From: Ceratotherium simum simum
Lineage: Eukaryota > Chordata > Mammalia > Perissodactyla > Rhinocerotidae
Assembly (NCBI RefSeq): GCF_000283155.1
Contig: NW_004454178.1
Span: 3,672,663-3,736,662 of the forward strand
Reading direction: 5' to 3'
DNA: 64,000 bases
Shown here: positions 48,655-59,165 of the stretch, in pieces
Numbering within the stretch: position 1 is the stretch's first letter
Layout: every line of letters begins with the position of its first letter
Notes under the pieces: generated by a model
Seen by the model: only the letters and a program-made list of their open reading frames with translations
Told to the model about the DNA's origin: nothing
The model's database searches: none
Translations under genes and position numbers: made by a program

Positions 48655-48775
48655 TTGTGCATTATTTCAATGGATCATTACTGAGTTTCTCACCTTAGTG
48701 CTGAGCACTAAGAATGCATATGTAAAAATGTCATAGTCCCACCCTTGAGGACTTGACAAGAATGCCAAGCGGGAG
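48655..48775 (-). mobile_element. LINE L2 3' end (minus strand)
   Basis: TCATTACTGAGTTTCTCACC, TTAGTGCTGAGCACTAAGAA and AGTCCCACCCTTGAGGACTT match the L2 terminus complement. Confidence 0.6.
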
Positions 48776-48839
48776 AACGCAATCACAAAAGGAGAACGCT
48801 GGAAAGGACCTTAGCATAATACAGAATGTCGGGAGACAC

Positions 48840-49405
48840 TGTTGGCTGCCTACCCAACAATCATCGCCTTTCAAACCTTCTCTCTGCCTTTTTCCCCAGA
48901 TATCTGCCCTCCTATCTCCAGCCATGACTTCATGTGAGGTGAGACTCAGACCCACTTCTGAAGAGTGAATCCTAATTGGTACAAGGCAGCCATCCTGTAC
49001 TGATTTCCCCAGACAGTGATGAGTTTCAACACGGACACGTGATACAGTTTTTTGCAATGAGATAAGAGAATTCTGCTGGGGTCTCTTGAAAATGCTTCCT
49101 CAATGATAATGGGAATTTTAGAGGAAGAGGAAGTCCCTCTTATTGCACTGGACTTTGTTGTGACATGATAGGAGATCTGGTTCTATTGCTGCCATTTTGT
49201 GGCCAGGAAGGCTGCTAAGGACTAGTAAACTTACTGCGAATAGTTGAGAAAGGAAAACACACACACACACACACACACACCAGCTCCTGATGATGTCTCC
49301 AAGCCACTAACTTCATGTTACGGTAGATTATAAACTGTCTGTGTTGTTTAAACCATATGAATCAGTCTTCTGTTTATCGCTCTCAAATGCATCCTAACCC
49401 ATACA
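48840..49405 (+). mobile_element. Solo LTR of ERVL/MaLR type with 5-bp TSD
   Basis: Starts TGTTGGCTGCC and ends CCTAACCCATACA, giving TG...CA termini. Flanks GACAC (48835-48839) and AACAC (49406-49410) match in four of five bases, the TSD length of ERVL-class elements. Internal phrases ATCCTAATTGGTACAAGGCA, TTGCAATGAGATAAGAG, GCTGGGGTCTCTTGAAAATG and the end TTGTTTAAACCATATGAATC fit MaLR-like LTRs. An (AC)12 microsatellite lies within. The subfamily is not known to me. Confidence 0.7.
49257..49281. repeat. (AC)12 microsatellite inside an LTR
   Basis: Uninterrupted AC run; it lies inside the LTR at 48840-49405. Confidence 0.96.
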
Positions 49406-49414
49406 AACACTCTT

Positions 49415-49510
49415 AATTCACAGACGAGGTAATAGAGACTCTGAGATTTAAAGAGATCTGCCAGATGTCAGACAACTAGTTATATCTAGTATTCTTAACA
49501 GTCAATTTCC
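49415..49510 (-). mobile_element. MIR SINE fragment
   Basis: TTCACAGACGAGGTAATAGA and AGAGATCTGCCAGATGTCAG with ACAACTAGTTATATCTAG match the MIR core complement. Confidence 0.6.
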
Positions 49511-49979
49511 TTTTAAATCAATGGCCATCACATTTGAGACAGCTGCTCTCCACCAATACTAACCTGACCATGCTGAGTTAAGGAAATGCCCCTCTTTCCT
49601 AATCCATTGTCTTGGTTTAGACAGCACTTTTCCCATTTCCGTTACTGTCTATCACAGGACTTATCGACTATCCAGAAATGGGCATGATTGTCATGCACTA
49701 ATACCAAGATACAGGTTTCTTTGAAATGAGTTCTGATACATATTACATGTAACCAGGTGTAGCCACGTGGTGACTTTTATTACTTCAGCTGGAAAATGTA
49801 ATGACTTGAACTTTTAATAATTTGGAAGTTTAAAAGTAAATTTATTTAAATTTCAAAATATAAGGCTCATTCTTGATTTCACTAATACATTATTAGAGTT
49901 TAGGAAGACCATGTTTTCATTTATTTCTGGTATGGTGTGATATACATTAATTGATGCTTAAAGGAACATAGTCAAAATT
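49511..49979. other. Unassigned noncoding sequence
   Basis: No gene or repeat recognised. Confidence 0.5.
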
Positions 49980-50253
49980 CATTAGTATTTTTTTTTTTTT
50001 TTGGTGAGGAAGATTAGCCCTGAGCTAACATCTGTTGCCAATCCTCCTCTTTTTTGCTGAGGAAGACTGGCCCTGGGCTAACATCTGTGCCCATCTTTCT
50101 CCACTTTATATGGGATGCTGCCAAAGCATGGCTTGATAAGTGGTGTGTAGGTCCATGCCCAGAATCCGAACCCTTGAACGCTGGGCAGCTGAATTGGAGT
50201 ACATGAACTTAACTGCTACGCACCTGGGCTGGCCCCTCCATTAGTATTTTTTT
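49980..50253 (-). mobile_element. ERE-2 type SINE with perfect 15-bp TSD
   Basis: TSD CATTAGTATTTTTTT at 49980-49994 and 50239-50253. A T-run is followed by GGTGAGGAAGATTAGCCCTG, CCAATCCTCCTCTTTTTTGC, GAGGAAGACTGGCCCTGGGC, CTTTATATGGGATGCTGCCA, and AGAATCCGAACCCTTGAAC. Head CpGs are mostly lost, so it is somewhat older than the copy at 24721. Confidence 0.95.
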
Positions 50254-50499
50254 AAGTGAATACAATTTCCCAATAGGTGTAAATGCTAAAGCAAAATTTA
50301 TTACATGGGTAGACCAACATTTGGTGTCAAAAACTGAATAGGGTGAGAAGGATGTCAGTGTCGGGGTAGTGCATCATGGGACATCATAGCCCAAATTTGG
50401 TGAAAAAGAAATGCAAGTGGGGGATGGGGCATCAGTGGCCATGGGAGACTGATTATATACAGGGAAATTGATCAAATAAGTAAATATATTAAGGATAAT
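50254..50499. other. Unassigned noncoding sequence
   Basis: No gene or repeat recognised. G-rich in places. Confidence 0.4.
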
Positions 50500-51311
50500 T
50501 GGAGTTGTGTTTCTAGCAGGAGGAGAAGAGAGTTACAAATAGAGAAAGGGAGAAAACTAGAATGAAGTGTAACTGGGCATTGGATTAGAATTGGAGTTAT
50601 TGGTTTGAAATTACGATTTTCAGTATGTATAGATAGAAATCAAAACAGATATGTAAATGTATATTTGCATATATATACATATACACACACATATATATAT
50701 TATACATGTAGGTAAGTATGCATGATCATACATATATTTCCTAGTACATCTACTAAGAGGGCCTGGGAGCAGTGACACCCCAATTGCATTGAGCACACCC
50801 AGTACCCAGATCATAGAACCAAGAATCCTTGGAGAAATGGTTGATGCCAGTGTTGGGACAAGGAAAGCACAGATAAGCCAGGAACATCTTGTGCTAGAAG
50901 GTAAGAAAATGTTCAGAGAATTATGAAGACTTGTCAAAAGGAAAGCCAGCTTGAAGGGGGTCTCACTGGTCAAACCTTGGAAATTTGAGGATAAATAATT
51001 GAATGAAATAGCAAACTGAGCCCACATTAATATTAATAAAAAAAGAAACAGTGAATATTTGATGAGGAACATAATATTTATATAGTTATAAAGTGCCACC
51101 CCACAAAACACTTAACAATTACAAAGAGGGGAAAAAAGTAACTTTACAGTGGGGAAGACTGGCAGACACCACCTTAATCAAGCAATCAAAGAGACCCTCA
51201 TCAGTAATGGGACAAATCAAAATCAGGATAAAATGCAATGAGAAGAACACAGTATTGGTTCTGTGACAGCCCCACCAAAAATGCATACTCCTAGTCTAAT
51301 CATGAGGAGAT
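50500..51311 (+). mobile_element. Old L1 3' region, upstream part (split)
   Basis: Matches a widespread old LINE 3' region: GTATGCATGATCATACATAT, GAAATGGTTGATGCCAGTGT, AATTTGAGGATAAATAATTG, AAAGTAACTTTACAGTGGGG, CAAAGAGACCCTCATCAGT, AAAAATGCATACTCCTAGTC and TAATCATGAGGAG. The same element resumes at 51842. The longest open frame of the window (50620-51111, minus strand) lies here and is meaningless antisense. The exact L1M subfamily is uncertain; another old transposon is possible. Confidence 0.6.
50665..50712. repeat. AT/AC-rich simple sequence
   Basis: Mixed CATATATATACATATACAC and TATATATATTATACATG runs inside the old L1. Confidence 0.85.
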
Positions 51312-51841
51312 TGTTTTAAAATGTAGGTTTTATTAATATTCAGGTATGGTGAGGCCAACACATCAAGAGATGATGACCATTGAAAAGATGGTGTTCATGG
51401 TTCCTAGGAGGTTGGGGCACACCATGCCATGCAGGGCCACATGGGGAAGCACCAGGGTTGGACAGGAGGCAGAAGGAACAAGGGGAAAGCATGGGCAGGC
51501 GCCTTTATTGTAGTCTTTTTGGGGAAGGTAAAGCAAGGCAGGATAAGCAGGTTTAGGATTGGCTAATTTTAATAATTTCAGCAAACTCTGGGATATTGGG
51601 GTTATCATGGGTTGTCTTGTACCTGAGCCTGGGATGATTAGGGAAGAAGAATATTGCCTCCTGGAATGTAAGAGGCAGATAGAGGGAGTGGTTCCTAGTA
51701 TGGGCTCTGAATAGGCCAGTCTGCGTAGGAAAGACATGCTCTCAGGGAGAGTTGCTTGCTTCTACCTGAGAGTACCCTGGGAATTGGACTACCCTGGGAG
51801 GGGACTGAAAATATACAAAATAAGCAAATATTGTTAATACA
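51312..51841 (-). mobile_element. 530-bp solo LTR nested in an old L1
   Basis: Begins TGTTTTAAAATG and ends GTTAATACA, so it has TG...CA termini that are partly inverted copies of each other. It is flanked by a perfect 5-bp TSD, GAGAT, at 51307-51311 and 51842-51846. The L1 resumes directly after it in register. Read on the minus strand, AATAAA lies close to the 3' edge (complement TTTTATTAAT near 51328), and a TACAATAAAGG box lies upstream, so minus orientation is likely. A 124-codon frame inside (51363-51737, minus) has no domain. I do not recognise the family. Confidence 0.8.
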
Positions 51842-52215
51842 GAGATTTCAGACAAACTCATATTGAGGTGCATTCTAAAAAAAAATTGTAATCTTCAAAA
51901 GTGTCAAAATCATGAAAGTCAAAGGAAGATTTAGGAACTGTTCCAAATTGAAGAAAACTAGAGACCTGACAACTAAATGCAAAGCGTGCATATAGCGTCC
52001 TCTTGCTATAAAGGACGTTACTGGAACAACATCCAAATGGGGTCTGAGGATTATATGGTAGTAATGGATCCGTTTCTAATTTTGAATGCTGTATTGTGTT
52101 TATGTAGAATACACTTTTTTTAGGAGATCACATTGTTCAGGGGAAAGTTCTTTTTGTATTGTACTTGCAACTTCTCTGCAAGTTTTTAAATGTTTCAGAT
52201 TTTTTAAAAAATTAT
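51842..52215 (+). mobile_element. Old L1 3' region, 3' part (split)
   Basis: Continues the element at 50500-51311: TTCAGACAAACTCATATTGA then GGTGCATTCTA, AAATCATGAAAGTCAAAGGA, AGGAACTGTTCCAAATTGAA, GACCTGACAACTAAATGCAA, AATGGGGTCTGAGGATTATA and TGCAACTTCTCTGCAAGTTT, ending in an A/T-rich tail. Confidence 0.65.
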
Positions 52216-53213
52216 ACATATAAATATAACACAATGGAGTAAAGAAATATTAAATCAGTATATTTTAAAATCAGAAAATATTCTTAGAACTTATATCTTG
52301 AATCCTGAATTTTTCTTACAAACTACAACTGCCTCTGACACCTTATCACATTTTTCTCACAGTATGACTGTAGGTACTTCAATTTTCAGTGTGGAATAAC
52401 AGGGAAACAAGTTAAGGGAGTGTGGATGGAGTAGATCTCAGCCAAGCAAAAATGCTAGCCAAATGCTGCTCAGGGTAAACACCTCAGCAGTCAGTAGCCT
52501 GTGCTACGATAAACCCCTTCAATTCCACCCAAAGGTAGGCACAAAAAAAGGCACAAATAATGATGAGAAGCTGCAGACTCCAAGGAATTTTAGGAATACA
52601 GATAAGACCCACCACTTCCCTGTCTCCATGAGATTCTTCCTTCCTTATGTGGACAGAGCCAAGCTCTCTTTGGCCACTGCATAATTTCAGAGCTGTTGAG
52701 TACCTGTGACTACACTCTGGCTATTACTTTCCTACTAGTCTTCTCACAGCTTTTCCTCAGTTGGAATATAAAAGAACTGGAAAGAGCTGCCAGCAGCTGA
52801 CTTTTGCTGATTCCTGGGCATAACTGAAGAAGACCTGGCCTCTCTCTGGGCTTTGATCATTAATATAAGTCTATTTTTGGCTTGTTCACTCTTGGTCTTT
52901 ATCCGAGCAAGGTAACAAGCCCCTGTACTAGCCTTCCAGGATGTGTTTCTCTGTATCACCATCCTTCCCTATACTTTGTATTCTGGGGGTCAGCAAAAAC
53001 CTTAACGGTTTCTGGAGATACCAGAATAGGCCACGTCTTCTACTTTAGTGGCCTGGATTTAACTTTCAGAGCAGATGGAACTGATCAGGATACAGGAATT
53101 TTCTGTGCATCAATTAATATCAGATATTAACTGTGGAAGCATACGCCTCTTCTCTCACAAGCTTCTACTTCCTGTAACCTAGCACAACCCTCACTCACTC
53201 CTGGAGACCACAG
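52216..53213. other. Unassigned noncoding sequence
   Basis: About 1 kb with no gene or repeat recognised. Confidence 0.5.
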
Positions 53214-53450
53214 CATTCATTGACTCAGCAACAATTTCCTGAGCATCTACTACAAGCCAGGCACTCTACTAAGCATTTAGGATATATCAGTGAGCAAAAC
53301 AGACACAAATCACTGCCCATTTGGGGGTTATATCTAGTAGAAAAGAAAATAAATAAACAATGAGCACAATTAAACAAGTAAATTGTAGCATATGCCAGAG
53401 GTGATAAATTCTATGGCAAAAAAAAATGTAGATCAGAGTAAGGGGGGTGG
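53214..53450 (-). mobile_element. LINE L2 3' end (minus strand)
   Basis: CATTGACTCAGCAACAATTT, CTGAGCATCTACTACAAGCC, AGGCACTCTACTAAGCATTT, CAGTGAGCAAAACAGACAC and TAAATAAACAATGAGCAC match the L2 complement well. Confidence 0.85.
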
Positions 53451-53494
53451 GGAATTACTGGGTTTAGGATGTGCAAATTGCAATTTAAAAAACC

Positions 53495-53710
53495 AAACTA
53501 GTGGGGCTGGCCCTGTGGCCCAGTGGTTAAATTTGGCACACTCTGCTTTGGTGGCCCAGGTCTGCTTCCCAGGCATGGACCTACACCACTAATCTGCAGC
53601 CATGCCCTGGCGGTGACTCACATATAAAATAGAGGAAGATTGGCACAGATGTTAGCTCAGGGAGAATCTTCCTCAGCAAAAAAAATAAATAAATAAATAA
53701 AAAATCTAGT
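53495..53710 (+). mobile_element. ERE-2 type SINE with AAAT-repeat tail
   Basis: Head GGGGCTGGCCCTGTGGCCCA then GTGGTTAAATTTGGCACACT (body from 53503), body GAGGAAGATTGGCACAGATG and TTAGCTCAGGGAGAATCTTC, then a tail of AAAT units (53686-53704). Weak TSD AAACTAGT (53495-53502) and AATCTAGT (53703-53710). The B-box region is degraded, so this is an older copy. Confidence 0.92.
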
Positions 53711-54063
53711 AACAGAAGGGAGCTTTACACTGTCAGGAAAAAAATAGAGGCAGATTTTTTAAATTATAATAATACATGAGTTTGTGATAAGAGGTAGTCA
53801 GTTTTAACAACAGAAAGGTTTGTATCGTAGATGTTTTGTCCTGAAGTCTCTATCCCCAGGTCCATGGAGGGGAAAACGGGAGGAATTGAGTCAGGGGAAG
53901 AGCAAAAGAGTCAATAGAGCTTTGCAGAGATAACAGAGGACTAAGGAGGCTGAGGGCATTGTGGAAGAGAACCAGACAAGGGAGAGAGATCTTGGAGGAG
54001 GAATTCCTTTACACCATCCAAGAGGAACTCAGAATTGCCTGATGGAGGTACGTCGAGGGAGAA
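53711..54063. other. Unassigned noncoding sequence
   Basis: Purine-rich in part. No gene or repeat recognised. Confidence 0.45.
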
Positions 54064-55095
54064 AGCACAGACATCTTTTGCACCGTTCCCTAGATTCCAC
54101 CAGTCTTCTTGACTGACTATTAGTAAGACTTTTCCAGAAAAGAACCATGTCTTCTTTTCCTAACTTACTTACAAAGACCACTAATGACCACTACCACATC
54201 TAATGGTCAATTCCCAGTCTTCATCTTACTTAACTTCTCAATAGCATCTGTGTAGGTGACCACTCCCTCCCATTATATACTCTCTACTCACTTGGCTTCT
54301 GAGTCTCCACAAACTCTCTGTTGCCCTCCTGACTCTCTGGCCCCATTCCTCAGTCTCCTTTGTTGACTCCTCCAGGCCTTCTCAACCTCTAAGTGTTAGA
54401 GAGACCCAGTCCTCTGTGTCTATACTCACCCCTGAAGAAATTGTATCTAAGCTTATGGTTTTAAATACCATCTCAATGATGATGCTGCCAAATACATACC
54501 TCCATCCCTGAATTTTGCATGCTATTCAACATTTCCACTTAGATGTCTAATGCCCATCTCAAAATTAGCATGTCCAAAACTAAACTCTTGGTTTTCCCCT
54601 CACACACCAGTCCTCCCCTAGACTTTCCCATGTTAGTAAATGGCAGCTTCATTCATCTAGTTGCTGAGTCTAGAAGCCTTGGCGTCATCCCTGACGCTCC
54701 TCAAGCAAACTAAGAATACCCCCTTCTCAGGGACTTGGCATGTGCTGATCCTTCTGCTCTGAACTCCCTTCCCTCCCTCCATCTACGTGGCTCACTCTCT
54801 CCTTCCCCTTAGGTCTCTGTTCACATGTTGACTCCTCGGAGAGCTCTTTTTTTTATGATCCTCCTAAAAGTAAGATCCTCTGTCAATACCCACCTCTTTG
54901 CTTTATTTTTCTTCTCAAAACTTTCACTATTTGGTATACTATATGTTTGTTTAGTTATTTATTTGTTGCCTGCATCTCCTATTAGAAAAGAATTTCCATG
55001 AGATCAGAGATTTTAAGTTTGTGTATCTCTATGAAAAAGAATAGTACCTGTCATATTGTCGATATTCAATACAAATTTTTAGAATGAATGAACAA
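54064..55095 (+). mobile_element. Long LINE L2 fragment, about 1 kb
   Basis: The longest co-linear L2 in the window: AGGTGACCACTCCCTCCCAT, CTGGCCCCATTCCTCAGTCT, TTAAATACCATCTCAATGAT, CACTTAGATGTCTAATGCCC then ATCTCAAAATTAGCATGTCC, AAAACTAAACTCTTGG, then the 3' part CTGTTCACATGTTGACTCC, and the end ATTCAATACAAATTTTTAGA then ATGAATGAAC. The frame is broken by stops and indels, so this is a fossil. Confidence 0.8.
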
Positions 55096-55281
55096 GAGAA
55101 ATGAGGTCATATCACGTAGATGTAGGATGTACAAAGAATTAGACTGTATTTTTTACTGAGATCAAGATAGTCCATGTATGTTGCTATTTGAAAGCAAAAC
55201 CACCTGATATTTGTGGGTGATTGCAACAAAAACCGTAAGTAAAGCTTAATGAATGCCCATAATTCTAGGGAAAGTTTCTTA
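55096..55281. other. Unassigned noncoding sequence
   Basis: No gene or repeat recognised. Confidence 0.4.
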
Positions 55282-55489
55282 CCACAGATCTTTGCTGTCC
55301 AATATGGTAGCTTTTAGCCATATGTGGCCATTTAAATTTAAATTACTTAAAATTAAATAAAATTAAAAATTCAGTTTCTCAGTTGCACTCACCAGATTTC
55401 AAGGGCTCAATAACCACAAGTAACTTGAGCCTACAGCGTGGACATTTTCATCACTGTGGAAAGTTCTACTGAACAGCACTGCTGTAGAT
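55282..55489. mobile_element. hAT-type MITE with decayed 8-bp TSD
   Basis: The left end CTTTGCTGTCCAATATGG and right end GAACAGCACTG (complement CAGTGCTGTTC) are imperfect inverted repeats. The interior TTAGCCATATGTGGCCATTT, AAATTAAATAAAATT and TTGCACTCACCAGATTTCAA is that of a common mammalian hAT MITE. Flanks CCACAGAT (55282-55289) and CTGTAGAT (55482-55489) agree at five positions and differ by transitions only, as an aged 8-bp hAT TSD would. Confidence 0.8.
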
Positions 55490-55739
55490 TAACATATGCT
55501 TTTGCCACACCTACAGCTTACAATTACTTAGCTCTTTTCCTTCCTCACAATTTGCAAAATGTCAAAAAGTCTACTGTTTATGTATTTCAGTATTTTATTT
55601 CTGGAACTATCACAACCTTTCAAGGGATCCATTTCCATAACTGTGTGTGTATGTATACATAGAAACACATTTTTTTCCTGAAAGGAAAAAATTTTGCTCA
55701 CTTCAGTCTTTTGTCGCTGTATATTCTATAAAATTTTAC

Positions 55740-56270
55740 TTCACTGAACCCACAAATATTTATTGAATGCCTCCTATACAAAGAACCCCATATTTGTGCC
55801 TCAAGGGATGAAGAGTATACAGGTAATAATTAAATGTGCAAGATGGCTTGGAGAAGGGAATGAATGGAGATATTGAAGTCTGTTATACTATATCCAGTGA
55901 CCTGAACTAAAATGGTGGCTTGGGCAAGGAATTGAAGAACTTTGGCAGAGATTAAAGACAACATAAAGGAAAAGTCAACAAGGTGTAAAGACTGACTGGG
56001 CGTGGATGACATGGAGGAATAAAGTCAGCTGTAACTCTTGAGATGTGTGGGTTCCTACCACGTGCACTGTGCTGGCATTAGAAGCAGCCAAAGCTTAGGG
56101 AATTAAAGCATTACTGACAAAAACAGGCAAATCAGGTGTGAAAGAAAAGTTTTTAGGGGATGTAAAAATATTTTTGACACAATAATGGTAAGATATTCAA
56201 CTGAAAATATCCAGCTAGTGATTGGACTGGAGGGAAAAGGTTTGGAAATCATCTCTAAAAATCTGTAAGA
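55740..56270 (-). mobile_element. L2 fragment (minus strand)
   Basis: CCCACAAATATTTATTGAAT and GCCTCCTATACAAAG are the L2 end. Further on, AAAATGGTGGCTTGGGCAAG, GACTGACTGGGCGTGGATGA and AAATATCCAGCTAGTGATTG resemble the internal complement phrases seen at 46565-47330. An internal deletion separates the two parts. Confidence 0.6.
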
Positions 56271-57101
56271 ATGAATGAAAAGAAGGAAAAGATAAAACGT
56301 GAGCATTTTTCCTCTTCGGGGGTACCCGCCCCTTCAGATATTTTTGGTCTGTAATTATATCCTCCTCATTCATCCTACTCGCAGCCCAGAGTCAATGTTT
56401 TGCCAGTTTTCACTAGGTCTCTCTTCCAAGCTTTCATCATAAATCAAACTTTCTATTCATATCTTTATGGTATTGTACTCCAGTGAATTCTCATAATTTG
56501 TCTACTTCTTTGTACAATGTCCTAATTACCCTGACGATCACAAAAGTATTTTTATACTGTGGAAATATACATGCAGAGTTTGTATATTTTGGAACACAGC
56601 CCAGTTACACTGTAGTAACATAATCTATTAATGTATAGTTGTTTACATGCATCTCAGGCAATTAAGGGTGTCTTTCAGGTTTAATGACTACTACAAAAGC
56701 AACTGAGAGTTTGTAGTACAAACTCTGTGGACTGACGGTTCTTTTGATGACAAAGCTGAGAAACAGCATTTTAAAAAAGAAGTAAAAAGGGAAAAGGCTC
56801 TATTTTTGATAAAGACAAATGATGTCTACATACTTCTGTGAGGTTGTGATGGAGCAATTTATATGTTTATATCTCTTTACGCTTAATGTGTATTTATATG
56901 TCCACTTTTACATTTGCTATAACTTCATTTTAAGGACCTAGTTCAACATGACCATCAGTGAACCAGGATTTGAGTAGCCATGGTCTACTTCAAAAGAAGC
57001 AAAACAAAACGATATGAAAATAAATAAAAATAAACAAAACCAGATAATTTAGATGTTATTTGGGAATTCTGAATGATTAAGATTATTCATTTATTGTTAA
57101 A
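56271..57101. other. Unassigned noncoding sequence
   Basis: AT-rich. No gene or named repeat. Confidence 0.5.
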
Positions 57102-57380
57102 TGAATGAGTTATTTTTTAAATTATTTTATTGAGGTCGTATTGGTTTATAATATTATGTAAATTTCAGGTGTACATTATTATATTTCAGCTACTGTATAG
57201 TCCGCATCATGTTCACCACCAATAGTCTAGTTTTTATCCGTCACCATCCCTATATGCCCGTTTACCCCTTTTGTCTTCCCCCCACGACCTTCCCCTCTGG
57301 TAACTACCAGTCTGTTCTTCTTATCTATGTGTTTATCTTCCACATATGAGTGAAATCATATGGTTGAATGAGTTATTTTT
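57102..57380 (-). mobile_element. 5'-truncated L1, about 247 bp, perfect 16-bp TSD
   Basis: The body (57118-57364) is the complement of an L1 3' UTR: ATTATTTTATTGAGGTCGTA, ATTTCAGGTGTACATTATTA, CATCATGTTCACCACCAATA, TTTACCCCTTTTGTCTTCCC, TCCACATATGAGTGAAATCA. The TSD TGAATGAGTTATTTTT lies at 57102-57117 and 57365-57380 and is identical. Both edges are therefore known and the copy is fairly young. Confidence 0.92.
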
Positions 57381-57404
57381 ATAATAAAAGTACAGGATGC
57401 AAAG

Positions 57405-57545
57405 AAGCTACACAAAAGGGAAGCTTAGCCTTGTCTAGGGCATCAAGGATGCTCCCTAAAAAGTAATTTTTCAGCTAAGTCCTAAAGGATGAGTAGGATC
57501 ATCTAAAATAAGACAAAAGAGGAAACAGGATCTAGATACAGGCAA
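57405..57545 (-). mobile_element. Possible L2 fragment (minus strand)
   Basis: CAGCTAAGTCCTAAAGGATG and AGTAGGATCATC resemble 'GAGCTGAGACCTGAAGGATGAGTAGGAGTT'. Short. Confidence 0.5.
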
Positions 57546-58474
57546 TAGATCTTATCCCCACAACCCCTCATCCTTAAAAAAATTGTAATAAAGCCATATC
57601 TGTCACTTCTCAGAACTTTATGCGAGCTGCTTGAAAAGTAAAATAACAAATGTGAAAATATATGGGTCTATTAAATAAAATAATATGAAATTTAGAATCT
57701 CTGGTGATCTGAAGGCGTGAGACATATGAGGATACACTAACCACTCCAAAAATTGGGGAAAATTATTCTAAAAATCACCTTTCTATGGCCCTTTGAAATG
57801 GCAGTAAGCAATTGGAGATGTTTATTTTCTACACGTGGTCACATTTCCCACTCAAAGACTGAAAACCATCCCCAAGAGACAAGAAAAAAATATGATAAAA
57901 CTACCATGTTCTCCCAAGCAAAATGTTTCCAGTGACTCCTAATATTTATAAGTCCCAGCTTGAGAGACAGTATTATAGATCTCTGGGAAGGATTGAGACA
58001 TATGTCCAAATACTAACAAAAGCAAACAGCAGCTAGAAATTCTACAATTCTGGTGTGATTTCAGTTGCTTTTATATGAATCAGGTTACTATACTATTGGA
58101 ATCTTCCTGCTGATTATAGACCATCAAAATGATTGAAAAGCATTTTTGAACTGTTGTCTGTTTTGGGTGCACTTCTGTATTTGCATCTCTAACATGTACA
58201 GTTTTAAGGTTCAACCCACATCAGCAAATGTGATTCTGATCTTTTTGTCCAAGGAAGGAGACTATCATTATTAGAGAAAAAAATCACTTAAATTTTTGCC
58301 ATATTATTATAATACTAAAATCATTATAACTATAAAAATAGCAAAAACATAAAATTAAGTGAAATGTAATTTAAAAACATTAACAATTGCCTTCTATCTT
58401 ACAATTTAATGATAAAAAAATAAATGCAATCAAACCTTATATAACCAAATCTTTTTAACAAAACACTGGCTATG
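57546..58474. other. Unassigned noncoding sequence
   Basis: AT-rich. No gene or repeat recognised. Confidence 0.5.
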
Positions 58475-58680
58475 GATACAAAGAGAACTCGCTTTGAATT
58501 CCTGCCCCACCTAGTTACATGACTTTGGACAAGTTGCTTGATCTCTTTGAACTTTAGTTTCTTAATCTGTAATATGGAGAAAATAATGTCTAATCTGCAG
58601 ATTTTATTTTAGAATTAGACAATAAATTACATAAAGTGCTTATACAATTTTGTGCAATAGACATTAATGTCTTTTTCCCT
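58475..58680 (+). mobile_element. MIR SINE
   Basis: TTTGAATTCCTGCCCCACCT, AGTTACATGACTTTGGACAA, GTTGCTTGATCTCTTTGAAC, TTTCTTAATCTGTAATATGG and ATAAAGTGCTTATACAATTT follow the MIR order. Confidence 0.82.
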
Positions 58681-58919
58681 CCTTTTCCCTAAAGCATTAT
58701 GTTGGATTCTATTAATGACAATAAAATCCACTACTAAAATGGGAAAATTAACATGTTAGTAAGGATTGCATTATAAACACACTTTGTCCCTCCATAATTG
58801 AATTATTCCTGATTATTGATTTTAAAAATCTTGGTTTTCATACCAAAGTAAAAATAAGTATTTAGATAAAAATTAGAGACTATTAAATATTAGCTATAAT
58901 CCATGAGATCTATTAATCC
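58681..58919. other. Unassigned noncoding sequence
   Basis: AT-rich spacer between two MIRs of opposite orientation. Confidence 0.4.
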
Positions 58920-59165
58920 CAAATAATCACCATTTATTGTATCTCTTCTATGACATTATGGAAGGCATTTGAAATATGTTGTACTATTTAGTTTGCACAA
59001 TAAGGCTACAAGATGATAATGATTATCCTTCTTTTACAGACAAACTGAAGTTCAAAGAATTTGTGAAATTTGCTCAAGATCACACAGTTAGTAGCTAAAG
59101 AAATCAGATCTAAATTGAGGTTTTTCTAACTCTAAAATCCAAGCTCTTTCTACCTCCAAGATTAG
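58920..59165 (-). mobile_element. MIR SINE, nearly full length
   Basis: Complement order: ACCATTTATTGTATCTCTTC, TTTAGTTTGCACAATAAGGC, TATCCTTCTTTTACAGACAA, ACTGAAGTTCAAAGAATTTG, CTCAAGATCACACAGTTAGT, CTAACTCTAAAATCCAAGCT. Confidence 0.85.

Noticed and set aside
50620..51111. Longest open frame of the window (163 codons, minus strand), hydrophobic
   Set aside because: It lies antisense within old LINE sequence and its C-terminal part is encoded by AT/AC simple sequence. No domain or gene structure.
51363..51737. 124-codon minus-strand open frame
   Set aside because: Entirely inside the nested solo LTR. No match to a retroviral protein that I recognise, and solo LTRs do not carry genes.
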